A stretch of DNA of 64,000 bases, taken from assembly GCF_039555335.1 (NCBI RefSeq), contig NC_092640.1, positions 38,856,295 through 38,920,294 on the forward strand, written 5' to 3'. The position numbers were made by a program, and so were the translations under genes. The notes below the pieces were generated by a model. It ran no database searches, was not told the DNA's origin, and saw only the letters and a list, made by a program, of their open reading frames with translations. Below are positions 46,989 to 58,863 of this stretch, in pieces; the stretch's first letter is position 1; each line of letters begins with the position of its first letter. Origin of the DNA: Amphiura filiformis. Lineage: Eukaryota; Echinodermata; Ophiuroidea; Amphilepidida; Amphiuridae.

Positions 46989-48526
46989 CATTAAATCGAT
47001 CATAATTGTACGCAATACAGTACATGTCAAATCAAATTTCTAAACTATAGTCTCAGTCTCTTGTATCAAGTTGAGAGTAACGCCATGTTGGATTTCGCAG
47101 TGACAGATTTGAATCGCATGCTAACTTAATCGCATGCTAACCCAGCAGGAGCTGGATGTATACACACACATGTTGAATGGTGATTGGTGATGCAACCATC
47201 CTGTGAACAGCACTGATTCGAATCTGCCACTTCGGAATCCAACATTGCATTATTCTCAACTTGACAAGAGATACCCTTTCTGTGAGACTGGGTAAAATCA
47301 TACCAAAAAACGGGGTCTTTTTGTGAGACTGGGAAAAATCTGGGTCAAACTGTAACAGTTGATACAAAATTTTCAAAAAGTCATCAAAATTTTTTAAATG
47401 TGAAGAAAAATAATGACAACGGGGTCATTCGGTGAGAGATTATCAGAATGTTTCCCTGATTTTTTGAAAAAAGTGGGTTGTTTTGGTGACAGGAAAAACA
47501 AAAAAGGGGGTCATTGGGTGAGAGGGAGTTCAGTAAAACAAGAAAGGGGGTCATTGGGTGAGAGGTCGTTGAAAAATGGAGGTCAATGTTGCCACAGATC
47601 CCCATCACAAATTTTTAATGAGTGCTCACCCTGGGCAGGTGGCTTGCACACAGCTAAAAAAAAATCCTCAAAACTAATTCTGGTGTTGCCTACACATGTG
47701 TAAACTACATGTATAAACATTATTTTCCTTGCCAGTCCTGAAGGTTCCTAGCCACTGCCCCCAAATGGCAACCTATGAACTTGACTGATCACTAATACAA
47801 ATTTGCTCCCACGAAATGAGCCTAAAGTCGCAAGTTGGGGGTTTCGAGACCTTCCAATTGTTGAGCTGCTGTCCTTTGTTTGATGACACCTGTAAAGTCA
47901 GTGATATGCCCTTTGTGAATGGGGACAAATTAGGCTCTGTATTCAATTATGTCCCCATTCATAAAGGACATTCCACTGACAAATCCTGGTGTCTTCAAGC
48001 AAAAAACATCAACTAAACAGTTGGAACACCTCAAAACTCACAACTTGTGACTTTAAGTCATTTCATGGGAGCAGGTCTCAAATTTGCCTGTTTGTGCAGA
48101 AACCAACTCCTGTATAAGTTTTAATATTGTACATGTGTATGTAATAATTGCTTTTTTTAGGAGGTTCAAATAATTTTAATTGATTATGATTTTTAACAAG
48201 TTATTGATTGTTCAGGATTAATGCGAACTCTTGAACATTTCCAAATAGGCACAACTGAACTTCCAATTCAAAACCTACCAGATAAGTAACTGCCGACTTT
48301 ATAGGGGTGCTTTTGCAATTTTTGCCACCATGTGGCTTAGTGTATGTGTGTGCATGAGCGACTTATTTTTAGGATATCTTTATTTATATACTATAATTAC
48401 TTTTTAATGTTGAGTTGCCCTTCTCAGGAAAATATCGAATTTTAATAGTCCAAGTAATAGTTTTAGTGTCAGAATTTTGCATAACAAAATTGTGACAAAG
48501 TTTTTAGCAATAATTATGTATAGCAA
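46989..48526. other. Non-coding stretch after DUF829 exon A, with a minisatellite
   Basis: 47280-47600 contains GGGGGTCATTGGGTGAGAGG repeats, the reverse complement of the 37400 element. The rest, presumably including the 3' UTR, shows no gene. No polyadenylation signal was assigned with confidence. Confidence 0.6.
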
Positions 48527-48797
48527 TGACATATGAAGAGCTTTGTTTCAAAAGCCCTTACATCCACTTGCCCAATTTTGAGAACACATCAAAATATCAT
48601 CAAAAAAATCACTGATATAAGGGGGTTTCAACAAAAGCAGTTTTTGGTGGGATGCCTGGGTAGGATGAGCATCCCACCAAAAACTGCTTTAGCTGCAAAC
48701 CCCCATATATCAGTGATTTTTTTTTGATGATTTTTTGATGTGTTCTCAAAATTGGGCAGGTGGATGTAAGGGGTTTTGAAATAAAGCTCTTCATATG
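48527..48797. repeat. Large foldback (about 125-bp arms)
   Basis: CATATGAAGAGCTTTGTTTC at the left pairs with GAAATAAAGCTCTTCATATG at the right. The inner GTTTTTGGTGGGATGC pairs with GCATCCCACCAAAAAC; the loop is CTGGGTAGGATGA. Confidence 0.92.
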
Positions 48798-49244
48798 TGT
48801 TTGTGTGATTGCATAGCAATTTGGCTAGATTGTGTAGTAAGCAAATGCGATGCAATACCGTTATATTATGCCCTGTTTATAGTACTCTATATGGAGATCA
48901 CTCATCAGTATAGTCTTAAAATTAGTATTTACATATTTATTTGCTAAAAGTATGTACGGTACAGTCTACTCTGTATGACCATAGATCCAGGATCTGTGGT
49001 ATGACCAACAATCCGACTATTGCCGGTATATAACAAGTTATTATGTATACTTTAAACTTTTCTGAATCTAGCCTCTAAAAATGGCTGGCCCAACATTGAA
49101 ATCACTCATACTTTTTCAATGTAGTCACTCTGACCAAGTGTAAGTGTGCGAGTGACTTATTTTATATGAAAATGTCAAATTTATATTCTCAGTTTCTGAC
49201 TATTTTTTGTTGAGTTGCCCCTCCCTGTAAAATGTTATACAAAA

Positions 49245-49570
49245 ATTGACTGCTATGAGGAACATGGTTAAAATTATATGCCTGCAGTGATCTCAACACC
49301 ATGCTATGTTGAGATCACCGCAGGCCTATAATTTTAACCATGTCCCGAATATAAAGTTTTATATACTGAATGAATGTGGTAATAATGTGGATGTTGCGAT
49401 TGCGCAGTTTGATCGGAATGCATGTGACTGACCGGGAATGCATGTGACTGACCGGTCAATAGTTCGTTTTCATGACTGGGCACAGTTCATTTTGAAGGAA
49501 TAGCTAATTCAATGACTGACGGCACTTTCAACCAATCAGATTACATGAATCTAAGAGGTATTATATACCG
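49245..49570. repeat. Compound foldback related to 31310
   Basis: CATGGTTAAAATTATATGCC pairs with GGCCTATAATTTTAACCATG at 49265-49342. Flanking text ends in CAACCAATCAGATTACATGA, the inverse of the 31336 end. Confidence 0.75.
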
Positions 49571-51496
49571 GTATAAAAATGTTTATTATGCTGGGGTAGT
49601 TCAGAAAGAAAATCATGGGTACAGTATTTCACGTTTTGCATCCAAATAGTTTTGTTTATCACCTTGGTGTGGGTTACGTGTATGTATTCTTGCCATATAT
49701 AATAATGTCTTTTGATACATATTGTGTAGTTCAATAGGATATTATATGAGTAAGTATGTATTTAAAATTAGTTTTTGTGCTTGGTCTACTAATGTGCTTT
49801 ATGAGTGTCACAGCAAGGGCTTAGCCAGCCAGCCGTGTAGGGAGTGTTTTACACACCCAAATTTTTAAATACACACCCAGTTTTTGCCTACATGGCCTAT
49901 ACTTTGTACACAAATCTTAAATTTACACACCCAGTTTTTGGAATGTACACACTCAAACCTGCCTACCCTGTGTCACAGTAAATGAAGGCATGTCTGAAAG
50001 GAAAGTTGTGCTTTGGCTTACATTTTGTATGCTTCCAAAAAGCAAAACAAAAAAACTTTCCAGATAGACCATTATTGCAAATGGATACACAAAATAAAAC
50101 AGAGCCTAAACTTAAAATGAGAAGTTTTCATTTTTATAGAATAATATTTTTTTAACATGTCCATATTTTAAAGAAAATGTGTATCTCAAAGCACATTGGG
50201 TTTAGAGGAAACTTTAAAAGTACATATCTGTACATGTATGTATCTTTGTAATAGCCTAGATTTATATTGTGTTGGAATCAAACTATAAAAGAATTTGTGG
50301 TCCATATTTTATGCAAAACTTTATTTTTTTCAAGTTGAGGCAATGATATATCCATCCACTCCACCGCGCTTGCTTTCAAATGTCTGCCTTTACATCATTT
50401 TCTTGAAGAATTTATTTTATAATCATGATATTTAAAATTGACCATTTTAATATTGTACAATTTTGTATAAAATAGTTGTCTAGAAGTAAATAATGGGAAC
50501 ATTTTGTAAGATAAAGGTATTGATGGTACTGTAATCTGTAATTGTATTTTTATGTCATGACATATACATGTGTAACACGTAACGTATTTAAATTTACTTG
50601 TTTTGTTTCATTTAAATTTGTAGTTTTGTAAAATTGTAAGAGACAGGGTGACGGGTCTAAATTTTTAAAGGAACATATTGTTTTTAACCTAAACCAAATG
50701 TAGTTATTTTTTGCATGACAAATGAATTCGGTTCATTTGGTTCCCTTGGCAAAGTGTATTTCAGAAAGGCCAGCATTTATGAAGACTCTAGATATCGTCA
50801 GCCTAAAAGATGCTAATTGCCAAAGTCATTTTTTGTAATTTTGAGAACAAAGTACAAAATGTGGTTCAAGCTTTAGTAGGCTGATGATATGTACACTGGG
50901 TTTCAGAGAAGAGCGGCACTCCCTTGCTTAGATTGACGCGAGCACACGTGGAGCTTTGTGTTCACTTCAAGGGCGCCGATCTGTGCCAACCAACAATTTG
51001 ACGCACAATCGGTCTGTTGCTATGATTGTCAGACGATTGATTCAGCCAATCAGAGCCCCACTTCCGTGTTTACGCTCTGGACGCTCTCAAAATGTAAACA
51101 AGTGCCGTTCTTCTCTGGCAAAAACTGTAAGTTAACTATTGTGAATTCGTTGCATCTTGTAATCATGTCAAAATATTGTGTGAATATAACTAAAAAGTAC
51201 TATTAAAAAAAGTACTTTTATATAGAATTGTGCCTTGCAATATAAAAAAAGAAAGAAAGAAAAAGATTTGGCACCCAACATGAAGTCATTGAGTAAAAAG
51301 ACCCTAAAAGATGAGTCGGTCAGTGAGATTTGAATTTTTACTATGGTGGGTCATAACATTCCCAACAAGGGTCATTAGGTGACTGTTGGCTGCAAAACAA
51401 CAATATGAAGTCATTGTGTGACACAAAAATAAAAATGGCAGTCATTGGGTGAGAGGGAGTTGAAAAAAGTATAGCTGTACACCCCTGTTATCATCA
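49571..51496. other. Non-coding stretch with a foldback and minisatellite
   Basis: 49808-49980 has repeated ACACACCCA blocks between TCACAG words. 50897-51119 pairs AGAGAAGAGCGGCACT with AGTGCCGTTCTTCTCT. 51280-51480 has GTCATTGGGTGAGAGGGAG, the reverse of the 37400 element. No gene. Confidence 0.55.
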
Positions 51497-51646
51497 TCAG
51501 TCGGCTGCGGAGCAGACAACTACAAGCTTTCTCCAACTATTGCGATCTTGGGCAAGCGAAACAATTTTGTTTGGCTGCAGCATCCCTTCAGTATCACCCC
51601 TGTCACCTGTTTTCAGTGACACCCCCACGATGCCTTTGAACCTGTA
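51497..51646 (-). pseudogene. Probable 3' end of a non-LTR retrotransposon ORF (C-terminal fragment)
   Basis: On the minus strand a 50-codon open stretch ends SLAQDRNSWRKLVVVCSAAD then TGA. The Q-D-R-x-x-W-R-x-L-V pattern is typical of the extreme C-terminus of LINE ORF2 proteins. Upstream of codon 1 the frame is not recognised further, which fits a 5'-truncated copy. A CTCTACAG before the open stretch also resembles a splice acceptor, so a host terminal exon cannot be excluded. The GC content is visibly above its surroundings. Confidence 0.45.
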
Positions 51647-52211
51647 GAGATGCTAAATTCATAAATATGATGCATAGCATAAAACATGGTTAAATGTACC
51701 TTGGTGTAGTGTCATTGGTAAAATAAATGTTGGACAATGCTGAGTGTCAATCAGTAATTATTTTTGCCTCTTGGTGAATCTTGTGTTTATACTGTCTCTT
51801 GTTTTATGTTTATTAATTATGAGAAATTATTATCAATAAAAGATACATTGTCAAGAATTTGATGTTGTTTGCAATTTTCAAGGCCACTGGGCAAAGATAA
51901 AGAAGGGCTTCAAGGCCAACAAATGATAAAGAATGATAAAGTTGACAAAGATCTGGGGCACCAAGGCCAAAACTGAAAAAGGGCAGGCAATGGCCTTGGT
52001 GGCATCCCTAAAATTTGAGCCCTGGTTGTATGGAAACATAGTAGGGCAAGTTGAAAACCCCTTTCCCCTTGGAGATGTCAATTCTTTTGTGAATAAATAT
52101 CTGTAAATGGAAATCTGATTACAAAAATTGACAAATCATGTGGCTCTTAACATGTAGTTAAAAATGTTTCAAACCAATCAATCTTCACCCTTGTCAGTAC
52201 AGTTTTATAAT

Positions 52212-53024
52212 CAGGGTTGTTGATTAAAAAAAAAAATTTAAATCACGATTTTTTTTTAGGGCTCTTTTGAAATTCCCTTACACAGGAAGGTGTGCGCCAT
52301 CCTGCAGCTTTCCTGTGCTAGCCTTCTTTTGTTAAAATCCTGTGTGATTATAACACTGCAATTAGCCACTTACATTAGGAGCGCGCTTTCCTGACCGAGC
52401 TTTCCTAAGGCGCGCGCTTAGCGAGGGGAATTCTGCCTTCTTTCTGTGTGAAAACGTGGTACGGTATTTCGATTTGAGCCCTTGTTTAAATCGGGTTTTT
52501 TTTTTTTTTTATTCCAAGAAATGCTATTCAGTATCGAAGTTACGTAATGTTACTATGTCAACGGGATCACGCGCTTGAGTTATGAACCACGATCGAAACA
52601 ATCACCACACAAAGTATATGGCACTTGAAGGCATATCAAAATAGCGTGATCCGGTAACCAAGAGAATTACGTAACCACTTCGATGCTGAATACCCCGTAA
52701 TAAAGTAAAAATAGTACCAGTGGAATGCTAGTCATATGCACAATCCTACCAGGTATTTATAAAAAAAAATCAAAACATGTTTTTACATGTGAAAATTTCA
52801 AAGAAAAAATTTGGTAAAATCATGGGGAAAAGAAGATGAATTTTTAGCAATAGATAAAGTGACATCATAGAGGTATTTCAATTATATCCAAAAGTTGTAG
52901 AAACATTAGGAATGAAGTAAAACAGTTGATTTAAATCAGTGATTTAAAAAAAAATCAAGTGATTTAAATCGCGATTTAAATTTAAATTTAAATCAGTGTG
53001 ATTGATTTAAATCAAACAACCCTG
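52212..53024. mobile_element. 813-bp hAT-like element with perfect 8-bp target duplication
   Basis: CAGGGTTGTTGATT at the left and TTTAAATCAAACAACCCTG at the right are inverted; TTTATAAT flanks both ends (52204-52211 and 53025-53032). The interior has no transposase frame; 52520-52700 holds a further inverted pair (CAGTATCGAAGTTACGTAAT and ATTACGTAACCACTTCGATG). Confidence 0.93.
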
Positions 53025-53299
53025 TTTATAATGAACGAAATAATTGAAAAGGCTTATCGATATGCTGACAGACAAACATATTAGAGTTTGAATTAATCGA
53101 CTCTGGGTTTTGGACCCTCCCTCCCCATTCAGCCAAAATGAAGAAAATAAGCAGGCCTCTCATCCCTGTTTTTTGACACCAAAATTCTTGTTTGTATCAG
53201 TTTGTTTATCTGTTTGGTCCATATCAAAAATATTGGTTGGTTGGTTCCATTTAAAAAAAGTTGCAAATGTGACACTTACGTTAAACGTCTTTGAAATTT

Positions 53300-53717
53300 A
53301 ACAGTCCTTGAAGTAAACTTTATCAATCTAGTGTTATGTAGCTGGGAGGAAAAGCTGACCATTGTATGTAAAATTTGACTTTTAGTATTTAGGATCTGAA
53401 AAGACCTGAAGTTTTTAGGTCTTTTGGGAAACTTCATATATCTTCAATACAAAAGGTCAAAATGTTCATATGATGGTCCGCTTTTCATCCCAACTGCCTA
53501 CACTATAAGTACGTATGTAGCATTACATGTAGATGTTTAAAGTCTATCTAGTTTACTTCAAGGACTGTTAAATGCCAAAAATGTATATCACAAATTTCAA
53601 AAAAATTTAAATTACTTGATATCAGCCTCATATTCAAAATGCAATTTGGTGTGTCTGATGTGTTCTCAGGTCTCTCAACTGTGCAAAGGTGGGTGAACAA
53701 GCCGCTAGCCCTTAAAA
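53300..53717. mobile_element. Truncated copy of the 41961 foldback MITE
   Basis: Shares AGCTGGGAGGAAAAGC, CGCTTTTCATCCCA and AATGCAATTTGGTGTGTCTG with the 41961 element. The left end is missing; the right end is CCGCTAGCCCTTAA. Confidence 0.75.
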
Positions 53718-54083
53718 GATAGCTGGTTCATAATCTTTTTCTTGAACCTGCAATTTCACATCATCTTTGTGCTAAGAGAGGTAATGATGGCAATTTTTGC
53801 AATACATGGTTCTAGATTTGTCCTCCAGAAGTCAATTTGACAGAAATTCCTTCCCCCAATAAAAAAGAGATTGATGGATTATGTCTATTGTTATATGCAA
53901 TACTCCTATTACCTTGTGAGAAGGAATGTTAGGTACAAATTGACTTGCGGTGGAGAAACCCAGTATTCACTTTGAAATAACTGGAGGCAATTTTTCCAAC
54001 AAAAGGTACATTGCTCTTGCCTGGTCATGAAGTTTTACTCAGGACCCAGAGGCATATTGTTGCAGAGGTATTTAAGTGCATTT

Positions 54084-54890
54084 GTGTCATGGACAAGACA
54101 GGAAAGTCCTCTTTTGATCTAGATGCACTAATTCCACGTTCGTCTTTTCACCACATGATCGTGGGTTAGAGTCTTGGCAGGTCTGAGTGACCTAAAGATA
54201 TACATGAATTTACGCCTGAGCTGTGCGGTCTGTGATGAAGTTAGTAGCGGTGGTTCCTGGTGTAACGGTGTTCCTAATTAGCACCAGGCAGACCCACCCA
54301 TTGGAAAGAGTTAGAAGTTAATAGAGGGAGAGCTCAAATATCACTAACAGTGGCGTACCGTGGCCGCCCCAACCCCGGGGGGCTGAAGAAGAAACAATTT
54401 GCCGCCCCTTCCTTAACAGCCCGAAAAGGTTGACCCAATTTTTTTCACGGTCGTTTGAAAAAGTGAAGAGCAAAAAAAAAAATAATAAAATAAAATAAAA
54501 ATAATTAAAAAAAAAAAAAAGAAAGGATTTTAGGTGCTAGCGTCCTAGCAACCATTTTTCAAATTTTTTATGCTTTTTCCATTTTTGCACCCCTTTTTCT
54601 TTGATAATTGCTTTGCCACACCCTTCGCTTTTTTGCCGCCTTCTTCTTCTTCCGCCGCCCCTTCGCTTTTTGCCGCCTTACTTTTACTCCCGGGCTGGCG
54701 CCCAAAGCCCCCCAAATACACGCTGCATGACTAAGGTATAAGGGCATGAGTGTTTGTAGACCAGACGAGAAAGTCCTCTTTTGATCTATGCGCTCTTTTC
54801 ATCACAGGATCATGGGTTGGTGTCTCAGCAGGACCCAGTGACATGAAGATAGCACAGGATACTTACACCTGATGGCTGGCTGGTTTGTGG
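54084..54890 (+). repeat. Diverged direct repeat pair flanking an A-rich insertion
   Basis: AAAGTCCTCTTTTGATCTA occurs at about 54102 and 54770, with matching downstream text (CATGATCGTGGGTTAGAGTC and CAGGATCATGGGTTGGTGTC). GGGTTAGAGTC resembles a tRNA B box, so these may be SINE copies. Between them, 54349 starts CAGTGGCGTACCGTGG, a hAT-like end, followed by an A-rich tract. Confidence 0.5.
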
Positions 54891-55300
54891 CAATATGCAG
54901 GTTCAGCTTTCCTGCTTCTTTTGAACCTATTGTTTATGTATGACTGTAGGGCTCAAAATGCTTGGATTTGCTAGGGCTATTTTGATATTTTTTTATTTTT
55001 ATATCTATGCAAAGCAGTCCTCCTGTGTACTTTCTGCCATGCCATTGGCAAATAATTTCCACTGGGCTATTGTAAAATTTGGGTGCTAATCACCCTTAGC
55101 CCTAGCTGTGTATTTTGAGCCCATCTCTACTTTGCTATTATGTTTATCATGTTTTAGTGTGGGATAATTTACACTATAATTTTCTGTTTTGAACTCTATT
55201 TTAAAACTATCCTGATCTAGCTTACCTCAGAATTCATATTTCTATGCAATATCTCTAAACCTATGTTTTTGTTATATTTTTATCATTTATGTGTATATAG

Positions 55301-56221
55301 TTACCATGGCAACCTGGATTTGTCCGCTTTTATGCATCACCAAGCAACGAGCCGCCAACCCCAGAAATAAAGATCTGCGAGAATCTGTCGCTACAGAAGT
55401 CACCAATTGAACAAGAGAGAGTAGGTGAAAAGCGCCCTCTTGTTTTACTACTCAGTTGGCTCGCTGCCAAGCAACGTCATCTCAGCAATTTTGCACAATT
55501 CTACTTAGACCAAGGCTGCGATGTTCTGACAGTTAAGGTTAAACCAATGCAGATATTGCTCCCCGAGACGGGAGCACAAGTCATCGCGCAGAATGTAGCC
55601 AACTTTGTTCAAAGCGACGAACAGTGTGAGAGACCCATTTTGGTGCACGGATTCTCTGTCGGTGCGTATGTCTACACCGAGATTTTAAGCAACATGCTGG
55701 CATTGCAAAAGGAAAACGAGATCACCGGTAGGATTATCGGCCAGATTTGGGACAGCCCTGTTGATGCGCACAACATCCCGAACGGAATCTCCAAAGCACT
55801 GCTCAAGAACAATATGATGCAGATTGGCGTCAAGAAAAGTTTGGATCTCTACACGAGCATGACCTACCGAATAGCAGGACAGCACCACCAAAGAGGCTCA
55901 CGCTTGTTCCACTGCAACCCAGTGAAAGCGCCCTCTATGTTCTTCTACTCGGATAGCGATCCTATCAGCACGCCCGACAATTGCGGGAAAGTGATGGCAT
56001 CGCTAAAGGAGATGGGCCACACATTTGTGCAAAGTAAAGAGTTCAAGAAATCCCTGCATGTCAGCCATATGTACAAACACAGGGAGGAGTATGTGAGCAC
56101 ATTACGCGGGTTCTTGAATCAGATTGACTATTTCAAGAAGGTGTCGGAGACTGATGGGGAAGCTGATATGGGTAGCTGTGTGGACACCGGGGAAACAGAG
56201 AAGCAGGAAAGTTCAGTTTGA
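55301..56221 (+). CDS. DUF829 terminal coding exon B (tandem duplicate)
   Basis: 921 bases opening at LPWQPG directly after TATATAG, with a stop at 56219-56221, giving 306 residues. By eye it is roughly two-thirds identical to exon A along its length, with many differences at third codon positions. Motifs kept: GEKRPLVLLLSWLAAKQRHL, HGFSVGAYVY (Ser119 of the exon, here a canonical G-x-S-x-G), YSDSDPIS and LHVSHMYKHREEYVS. The first in-frame ATG inside the exon is at 55547, but the homology starts 82 codons earlier, so an upstream exon must supply the start. No second copy of the 25-codon first exon was seen between 46988 and 55300, so it may be an alternative last exon of the 35135 gene. Confidence 0.85.
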   Translation, partial: LPWQPGFVRFYASPSNEPPTPEIKICENLSLQKSPIEQERVGEKRPLVLLLSWLAAKQRHLSNFAQFYLDQGCDVLTVKVKPMQILLPETGAQVIAQNVANFVQSDEQCERPILVHGFSVGAYVYTEILSNMLALQKENEITGRIIGQIWDSPVDAHNIPNGISKALLKNNMMQIGVKKSLDLYTSMTYRIAGQHHQRGSRLFHCNPVKAPSMFFYSDSDPISTPDNCGKVMASLKEMGHTFVQSKEFKKSLHVSHMYKHREEYVSTLRGFLNQIDYFKKVSETDGEADMGSCVDTGETEKQESSV

Positions 56222-58863
56222 AGCTACAGTGTGCAGGGGTGTGAGAGTTCAGATTAAAATCTGAATTCAGATTTTTTGATCTTGATTTTTGTCTCTTTTT
56301 CTGCACATCCTCTGCACAAAAGTATGGGAGCTTTCCAAATTTCAGACTTTTTCAGATTTTTTTATCTGTGGTCACTTACACCCCTGAGTGTGTGACTATA
56401 AAACAGTACATGGAAAGAAAACCGTTAGTATTATTCAAATGGTAGGTTTTAGGTCTGGTGATTTTTGCTCTGATGGGCTCACATTTCAAAGCCAAAAAAA
56501 TTTGTTAGGTTGCCCATCCAAGACAAAAAATTGGAGGGACAGTAGGTTGATCCTTTTTTTTTTTTCCATGGGCTCTTCCTCGATTTTGAAAAGGCTAGTA
56601 TTGGCAAATGCTTGATCAAATTATGGTAAAAAAATTTGTGTTTTTGGACTGAATTTAAATGGAAATACTTCTTGTTTTTAATCAAATATTCATAAATAAG
56701 AGTATTACAAATATAAAATGTCCTTGATACTGTCTAAATTTAAGGTTTCTTTTAAAAATAAAAAAGTAGTTGAAAAAAACCCGCCAAATACGACCCAACA
56801 TTTGTAATTTTTTCGGTCGGGCTGACGGCAACCAATCTTATTTTTGGTGGCCTAATAAGGGACTTTCAGAGATTCATCCAGGATCAACAGATCTGTGTAA
56901 AGTTTCTGAACTCCTAAAAATGGTTGGTACATAAGGGAAATATTTTTCTGAAATTTCAGGACAAAAAAATTTCAAAAAAATACCAATGTTAGGGATTAGT
57001 AGAAATTGAACTTTTACTAAACATGTCAAACAAAGGTACCACTATGCAAATATAGTAAAAGGGACCTTTAACCAAGAAGAGGTCCAGAGCAAGATAGTTC
57101 AAGTTTATTGTGGCATAAGTTTGGTTCCAATGTATGAATTGCAATGTAAATTATTTTTGTAATAATGTGACCCATCATATCGAAACATTGAAATTGTCGG
57201 AAGCGCACATTTAAATGAACGGGTATAACTATTTTTAAAGAAAATAAGAATTCTATGCGACATCAGTAATGTGTGATGTCAGTAAGGCGTAAAAGTAGTG
57301 TTCTAAATTGGTTTTAAGAAATCAAAAAGTTCATATTTGAAGACTCATGTTTCAATGTGATGGGCCACATGATCAACATTTGATAAAATGTGTACTCTTT
57401 CATTTTCATCTCGACACATGAACACATACATGTACATTGCCAATGGATTTAAAGTACTATTTATTGTATAGTTTCTGTATCATTCCATCTAGTGACAACA
57501 AGTTAATATGACCGATATGTATGATTTGAAGTAGGCCCTGGAAAGATGAGATGCAGCAAAAATAGGGGACTTTGCAGGAAAGTACTTTTCAAGATATAGA
57601 TTGCAATAGACTGAAAAAATAAGGAAAATAATAAGAAATTGGGATGCTTTTTCATAAAATATGAATGCCTTGATCAATTTAGCAAATGAGGTGTCATTTT
57701 AAAACTTGCAAAATGCTTACAAATCAGAAATAGGCCTACTGAACTCAAAGTTGACTTCACCTGCAAAGTCCCCCTCCCCTTTTCAGGTGCTGCATCACAT
57801 GTTGCCTATTACCTTGCAATGATTCCAGGCATGTAATGGGTACATGAATCAAACTGGATTCTCACTTACACTGAAAGATGTGGAAGTCTTGATTCTTGGC
57901 AAATTACACAGTCGATTTATGCAAATGTTTGCGAGAATCGATTCGGTAAATCATGCCAAATTGCTATTCCTGCATTCATTTCTCGATCTTGTTATCAGAA
58001 TTGAACGTCAAAATTGTACATATTAATATTATATATTATGTATGTTTGGAATAAATGATTAGTTCTAGTATTATTATAAGTATGTCAGCTAGTCGACTCT
58101 AAATATTAGAGAAATAGTAGTACTGTAGATTACTAATAATAGAATAGATTGTTGTACATATATTTGTATACCGTTTATCTTGTTCCTAGCAAAATGAAAG
58201 TTGTTGTGACCGGGGGGTGGGGCACATAAAAAAATGGTGGGTATGTTCGTTGGGAATGTTGAGGTGGTGGGTCTTTGGGAGCTGACTTTGTACCGGTAAA
58301 AGGGGGTCTTTTGGAGCTGCGAACAAAGAAGAATAGCTTCAGTACATGTATATAGCTGATTTGCAGAAATCCGTAAGTTCAAATTTTCGCATTTGTATGT
58401 ATGTCTGTGCCAAACAATTGGACCAACTGTCACAAATCATATACTATGGTTCATGTCAAATTCAGCAGTGACATCAATTCATGCATTTTCACGGTTGCAC
58501 CATAAGCGTGCAGACAAATTAAAAACTACCATACCCGTGTATGCACTATCTGCATGATTAAACTTATACGCATGGTTCAATACTGCGCACAGCGACATAC
58601 GCACCTACGTCACTACCGAACTTGAGGCGAACCACAGTATAGGTGTCCAGCTTTACAATGTATAATAGGTATATTGTATCTCAGATGTGATGTGGTCTGC
58701 TCCAATGAGGCTAAAGTGCCAATTGTGAAGCAAAAATAGGACAACATTTCTACATATTTCAGGCCAGAGGTGTGTTGCAAATGGGGGCGCTAAGTGACTG
58801 CCTTTTCCATGTATGGAAACCTCGCTCGTAGGGGTGGTTATTAGGGTCAGAGATCTTCAAATG
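56222..58863. other. Non-coding stretch after DUF829 exon B
   Basis: 57165-57371 is a foldback pairing GTGACCCATCATATCGAAAC with GTTTCAATGTGATGGGCCAC. About 57535-57800 pairs ATGCAGCA and GGGGACTTTGCAGG with their inverses. AATAAA occurs near 56756 and 58050 but neither was assigned to the gene. No gene. Confidence 0.55.

Noticed and set aside
55547-55549. ATG at 55547 as the start of the DUF829 copy B
   Set aside because: Homology to copy A extends 82 codons further upstream in the same frame, to a splice acceptor at 55300.
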